A stretch of DNA of 22,779 nucleotides from Elysia marginata. Its lineage: Eukaryota; Mollusca; Gastropoda; Plakobranchidae. The notes beneath the pieces were generated by a model. It did no database searches, was not told the origin of the DNA, and was given only the letters and a program-made list of their open reading frames with translations. The stretch spans positions 23,598 through 46,376 of the forward strand of contig BMAT01009762.1 in NCBI GenBank assembly GCA_019649035.1, given 5' to 3'. The position numbers were made by a program, and so were the translations under genes. Positions 20,501 through 22,779 of this stretch are shown in pieces; the first letter of the stretch is position 1, and each line of letters begins with the position of its first letter.

Positions 20501-20987
20501 GCAGATTTCATGAGATTGAGATTACCCACCCCGGTTGCCCTTTGTTTGAACTGAGTAGGCCTACCTGTTTTTAAAAATATTATTGCCTAATACGAATGTA
20601 CTCTTGTAACCTCTGCATATTGTTTCATCCCACCTGCTTTAGATGTCATTGACAATGTTGCCATAATTGCAGGATACGACACTCTGCTCACTTTTTTAAA
20701 AAGTTTAAAACCAAAATTAGAAAATGAAATAAAGAAACTGATTTTGTAACAGTATATGTATTTTTGATTATAATGCTTTGATTGTTTCAATTTGAATATG
20801 CTGAAACCAACATTTTTGGTCGCTTATTCACGGTTCATAAGGACGCTTAATCTTTCTCTTGTATTGACTAGCAGCTGAGGGATTCAAACACATTCAGTTC
20901 CACGTAGAGGGCAACCTGGATAGCTTTCAACGCTCCGAGCTGGAGGCACTCAGAGCAACGCTCTCGCGACTGCTTTTCGTACCCGAG
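14317..20987 (+). CDS. Death effector domain protein with a second alpha/beta domain (4 exons seen, 3' end not certain)
   Basis: A probable adaptor in apoptosis or innate-immune signalling, related to FADD, DEDD and caspase-8 prodomains by fold. Exons 14317-14452, 17995-18107, 19572-19677 and 20875-20987 join in phase (1, 0, 1, 0), giving 156 residues. DED, about residues 18-104: helix 1 ELNVLLLRIAKNL, helix 2 EVEFDRLKFLCSG, then TPEMLFTHLKEKNMIS, NLLLLQAFMCHL and REDLRKLAADY. The RxDL motif is R91-E92-D93-L94, and E36 fits the acidic member of the DED charge triad. Residues 122-156 (FKHIQFHVEGN, then SELEALRATLSRLLFVPE) look like a strand plus helix opening a second domain, which I infer could be TRADD-N/ferredoxin-like. 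The ATG has A at -3. There is no protease or kinase in view. The gene probably continues beyond the window; an alternative last exon at 21550 would end it with LVGLG. Confidence 0.8.
14491..14544. repeat. (CT)n microsatellite, about 27 units
   Basis: Nearly pure CT with one TT interruption, starting 38 nt after the exon-1 donor. It is followed at once by TTGTAG, so it forms a polypyrimidine tract on the transcribed strand. Confidence 0.95.
14551..14597 (+). other. Possible alternative terminal exon with a short DED isoform
   Basis: The (CT)n tract plus TTGTAG makes a strong-looking acceptor at 14550. Spliced to exon 1 through a 98-nt intron, it adds EAGPNGKTFFTTQPR and then TAA at 14595-14597. 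The 60-residue product would keep only DED helices 1-2. It could be a cryptic site that is never used, and no conservation can be seen. Confidence 0.2.
15864..16330. mobile_element. 445-bp MITE-like element with 11-bp flanking direct repeats
   Basis: Inverted arms at 15872-15908 and 16284-16320 match at 32 of 37 positions (CGCGGGAATGAA and AATAGACTTCTGTAGGT are identical). The direct repeat GGCCCGCTCGC lies at 15864-15874 and 16320-16330, immediately outside, and looks like a target-site duplication of 9-11 bp, a length seen with Mutator-like elements. The exact boundary is blurred by 1-2 bases because repeat and arm share letters. No transposase frame lies inside. Confidence 0.6.
16019..16040. 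repeat. 22-bp perfect palindrome
   Basis: Centred on GAATTC at 16027-16032, with arms AATCTATAGAA. It sits inside the 445-bp inverted-repeat element. Confidence 0.9.
17444..17755. mobile_element. 312-bp foldback (palindromic) MITE flanked by TA
   Basis: The ends are GAGACCTTTAGCACACGCAC on the left and, reverse-complemented on the right, GAGACCTTAAGCACACGCAC. TA is on both sides (17442-17443 and 17756-17757). Nearly the whole element is self-complementary, through CACTACGCGTACGTGAAAAT and CTAAAAATAGACCCAC down to a centre at GTAATTAC (17601-17608). One arm carries about ten extra bases near 17500. TA flanks suggest a Tc1/mariner-type mover; no transposase frame is present. It lies 239 nt before the exon-2 acceptor of the DED gene. 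Confidence 0.8.
18108..19571 (+). other. DED gene intron 2 (1464 nt)
   Basis: The donor is GTAGGT (a nearby GTATTA four bases later would break the frame). The acceptor ends TGTGACAG. It contains a TAGATCTA at 18511-18518. No gene or clear repeat is recognised. Confidence 0.75.
19678..20874 (+). other. DED gene intron 3 (1197 nt)
   Basis: The donor is GTGGTT, weaker than its neighbours. The acceptor is a tandem TAGCAG. It holds the long hairpin at 19708-19798, starting 30 nt after the donor, and a TAGGCCTA at 20556-20563. The remainder is AT-rich with no gene seen. Confidence 0.7.
19708..19798. repeat. 91-nt hairpin, pre-miRNA-like or short foldback element
   Basis: Arms of 36 nt at 19708-19743 and 19763-19798 pair at 32 of 36 positions around a 19-nt loop. 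The mismatches fall in two 2-nt internal loops. The base begins TATAATTCTGCC and the arm contains GGACAAACGAAA. The size and symmetry fit an animal microRNA precursor within an intron. The TA dinucleotides at both ends equally fit a tiny foldback transposon. Expression cannot be judged. Confidence 0.7.
20872..20877 (+). promoter_or_regulatory. Tandem NAGNAG acceptor of DED exon 4
   Basis: TAG ends at 20871 and CAG at 20874. Use of either keeps the frame: the upstream site adds one Ala (PAAEGF instead of PAEGF) in the linker after the DED. The downstream site was taken for the model. Confidence 0.6.
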
Positions 20988-21050
20988 GTATTATAACACT
21001 TAGTAGAATCAGAACGAACTCTGCGAGAAGGAGTGATAAAAGCAAGACAA

Positions 21051-21070
21051 GATAGATAGATAGATAGATA
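21051..21070. repeat. (GATA)5 microsatellite
   Basis: Five GATA units 64 nt after DED exon 4, with further scattered GATA and TAGATAG copies to about 21130. Confidence 0.9.
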
Positions 21071-21357
21071 TTAATTATAGATCTACCTTCCTATGTCATG
21101 AGCCTAGATAGATCGATAGATAACTAGGTAGATGTGACAGGTTTTAGGGCTAAATAACAAAATTCGTTGAGTACTCTACTTCAGAAGCGTTATTGTCATA
21201 TTTACCTAAATTGTGTGCCTTGCCATAACTTACGAGTTTCGGCAGCTCTGCTCTAATCCAAATTGTGAGCGCAGTTTCATGCTATGGGGACTTCGTTGGG
21301 TGTCAGTTTCCCATTTCTGTTCTGCAGCTTGGGGAGAGGGATGAGCAGAAGAAAAAG

Positions 21358-21440
21358 AACAGGCTAGCGAGGGGAGTGTAGAGAGAGGGAGAGAGATACA
21401 GGGAGCTGCGAGAGCTAGTGAAAGAGAGAGAAAGAGACTC
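21358..21440. repeat. Purine-rich GA/GGGA low-complexity tract
   Basis: Interrupted GAGA and GGGAGAGA units. The minus-strand open frame across it (21230-21442) is a translation of low-complexity sequence, not a gene. Confidence 0.75.
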
Positions 21441-22404
21441 AATAGGTGGATAATTATTCTTATAGTTTATCCATATAGGGGGGAAGAGAAAGTTAGGCTA
21501 GGGGTTGAAGAGATATGATAAAGCGACACGTTCTTTTCTTTTTCTTTAGTTGGTAGGATTGGGCTGAGAACTGTGACCCTACCTCGCTATCGGGCTATCG
21601 GACCTACTTTATGAGTCGAAGCGAGAGAGGCAAAGGGTCATCTGTTGTCATCACGACACCACCTGGCATCTCTAGTGCCAGGATTGCTTAACCAGCGTTT
21701 CAGTTTTGTTGTTTTTTTGTTTTGGTGGTCGGCTTTGGAATAGATGGCTGAGTTGAAACAGCAGCTTTCGTGAAATAAGACGTAGTTTTTATGTGGTAGC
21801 TTGGGTATAGACAAGTATCTTTTGGAAGCATGTGTGGCATATATATCATGACTTTAGGCAAAAGATTCGAGATATCAAGTTCAAAATAGAGTGAGAAATA
21901 TACATGCTGCTCATGTAAAGTCGATTGTTGACATGCGTAAAATGCGTTAATATGTACCTTATGTCACTCGGACCCTGGGATAGGTCGATCTTCAGGCATC
22001 GGCCTTCAGGTTTGTCTTTTCTTTGTTCTGAGTATCATGTGATAAGATGGGAATGAGGCCTGAACTTATCGGTTTATTGAAGAATGTGAAGTATTTTCAA
22101 AGGCGGATTCAGAGGATATGAGGTGAGAAAGAGGTTGGCAGTTCAGAAAAGAAGTGATTTAGTCTTAGTTATTCTTATCCGAGCTCTATAGAGACTAGTT
22201 ATCTTTTAGTGATCGAAACATAACGGGTCTTTTTATGTATCCTATCTGCAGTTTGCATAATGAGTTTAATTAGAAATTCACATGTATTGTATTTGTCGAG
22301 TTTCCATTCAAACCCTGTTCCTAGGACCTATTGTCGGTACCTCTTTAAGATCAAACAAAATAAAGTAATAAATAAATGAATAAGTGAATAGACATTAAAG
22401 ATAA

Positions 22405-22779
22405 CATAAGTGATATATCTTGAAGGCATTTTGAATGTACCAGTGTGTAGTAAAGACTGTCTTTAACTCACATCTAATAAGCCTTCACAATCTATTAAGT
22501 GTACTGGTGTCTTCATGCGACTGTGTTTAACTTACCCAGGTTTGATATTGACGATCTTTTAAAAGTAAAGGTTTGAGTTTGTGCTGCACTGATATCATAG
22601 GTGATGCATCTTGGAGGCCTTTTAAGTGTACCAGTGTGAAGTGTAGACTGTCCTTAACTCAAATAATATAAGCCTTTGCGCAATATTTTTAATAATCTGG
22701 TGTCTCTTTTTGAGACTATTTAACTCACCAATAACCGCAGAATAAGTTTTGCAACCAGATCACGCCTTACCAAATGCTA
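22405..22779. repeat. Degenerate tandem repeat, period about 191 bp, with 64-bp internal sub-repeat
   Basis: Two copies start at 22405 and 22596: CATAAGTGATATATCTTGAA matches CATAGGTGATGCATCTTGGA. GTACCAGTGTG recurs at 22437 and 22628, and GACTGTC(T/C)TTAACTCA also at the same 191-bp spacing. Within the first copy, GTACTGGTGT at 22501 and CTGTGTTTAACT echo the first part at 64 bp, one third of the period. The array may run on past the window edge. Confidence 0.7.

Larger units (their letters stand above)
20988..22400 (+). other. Region after DED exon 4: presumed intron or 3' end
   Basis: The donor is GTATTA at 20988. The stretch holds a GATA microsatellite (21051-21070), a purine-rich GA stretch (about 21358-21440), and a strong pyrimidine-rich acceptor ending at 21549 that would add LVGLG and TGA (21565-21567). 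AATAAA motifs cluster at 22359-22376. No exon matching the rest of a ferredoxin-like domain is seen, so the next exon probably lies beyond the window. Confidence 0.45.

Noticed and set aside
20587-20790. 67-codon minus-strand open frame in DED intron 3
   Set aside because: No recognisable domain; AT-rich codon use and no splice context.
21230-21442. 70-codon minus-strand Ser/Leu-rich open frame
   Set aside because: Low-complexity GA tract read in antisense.

Overview
The window is a piece of an animal nuclear genome. It is AT-rich, carries two multi-exon genes on the + strand with GT-AG introns, and has many small inverted-repeat elements. The exon sequences, the decayed retroelement and the abundance of the palindromes TAGGCCTA and TAGATCTA make me think of a mollusc, perhaps a gastropod. 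That assignment is inference from pattern, not from a search.

Layout. Positions 1-4600 are non-genic: AT-rich DNA with two minus-strand pieces of a decayed non-LTR-type retroelement (about 964-1790 and 2803-2985). Positions 4677-9345 hold PARK7 (DJ-1) in five coding exons, giving 185 residues with the conserved active-site Glu, Cys and His. Its last intron carries a 288-bp inverted-repeat element. Positions 9346-14100 are the PARK7 3' UTR followed by intergenic DNA with a probable retroposon 3' tail near 12850.

Positions 14317-20987 and beyond hold a second gene that starts with a death effector domain (DED). A TATA box, an initiator and a CCAAT box lie just upstream. Four coding exons join in phase to give 156 residues: a DED with the charge-triad residues (E36, R91, D93), then the start of a strand-plus-helix domain that may be ferredoxin-like (TRADD-N-like). 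The gene probably continues past the window. Its introns hold a 445-bp MITE-like element with flanking direct repeats, a 312-bp nearly complete palindromic element flanked by TA, a 91-nt pre-miRNA-like hairpin and a (CT)n tract next to a cryptic splice acceptor. The window ends in a degenerate 191-bp tandem repeat.

The two genes share a strand but nothing shows they act together. PARK7 is an oxidative-stress, deglycase/chaperone-type protein. The DED protein is a candidate adaptor in apoptosis or innate-immune signalling. The least-described item is the DED gene and the structured elements in its introns.
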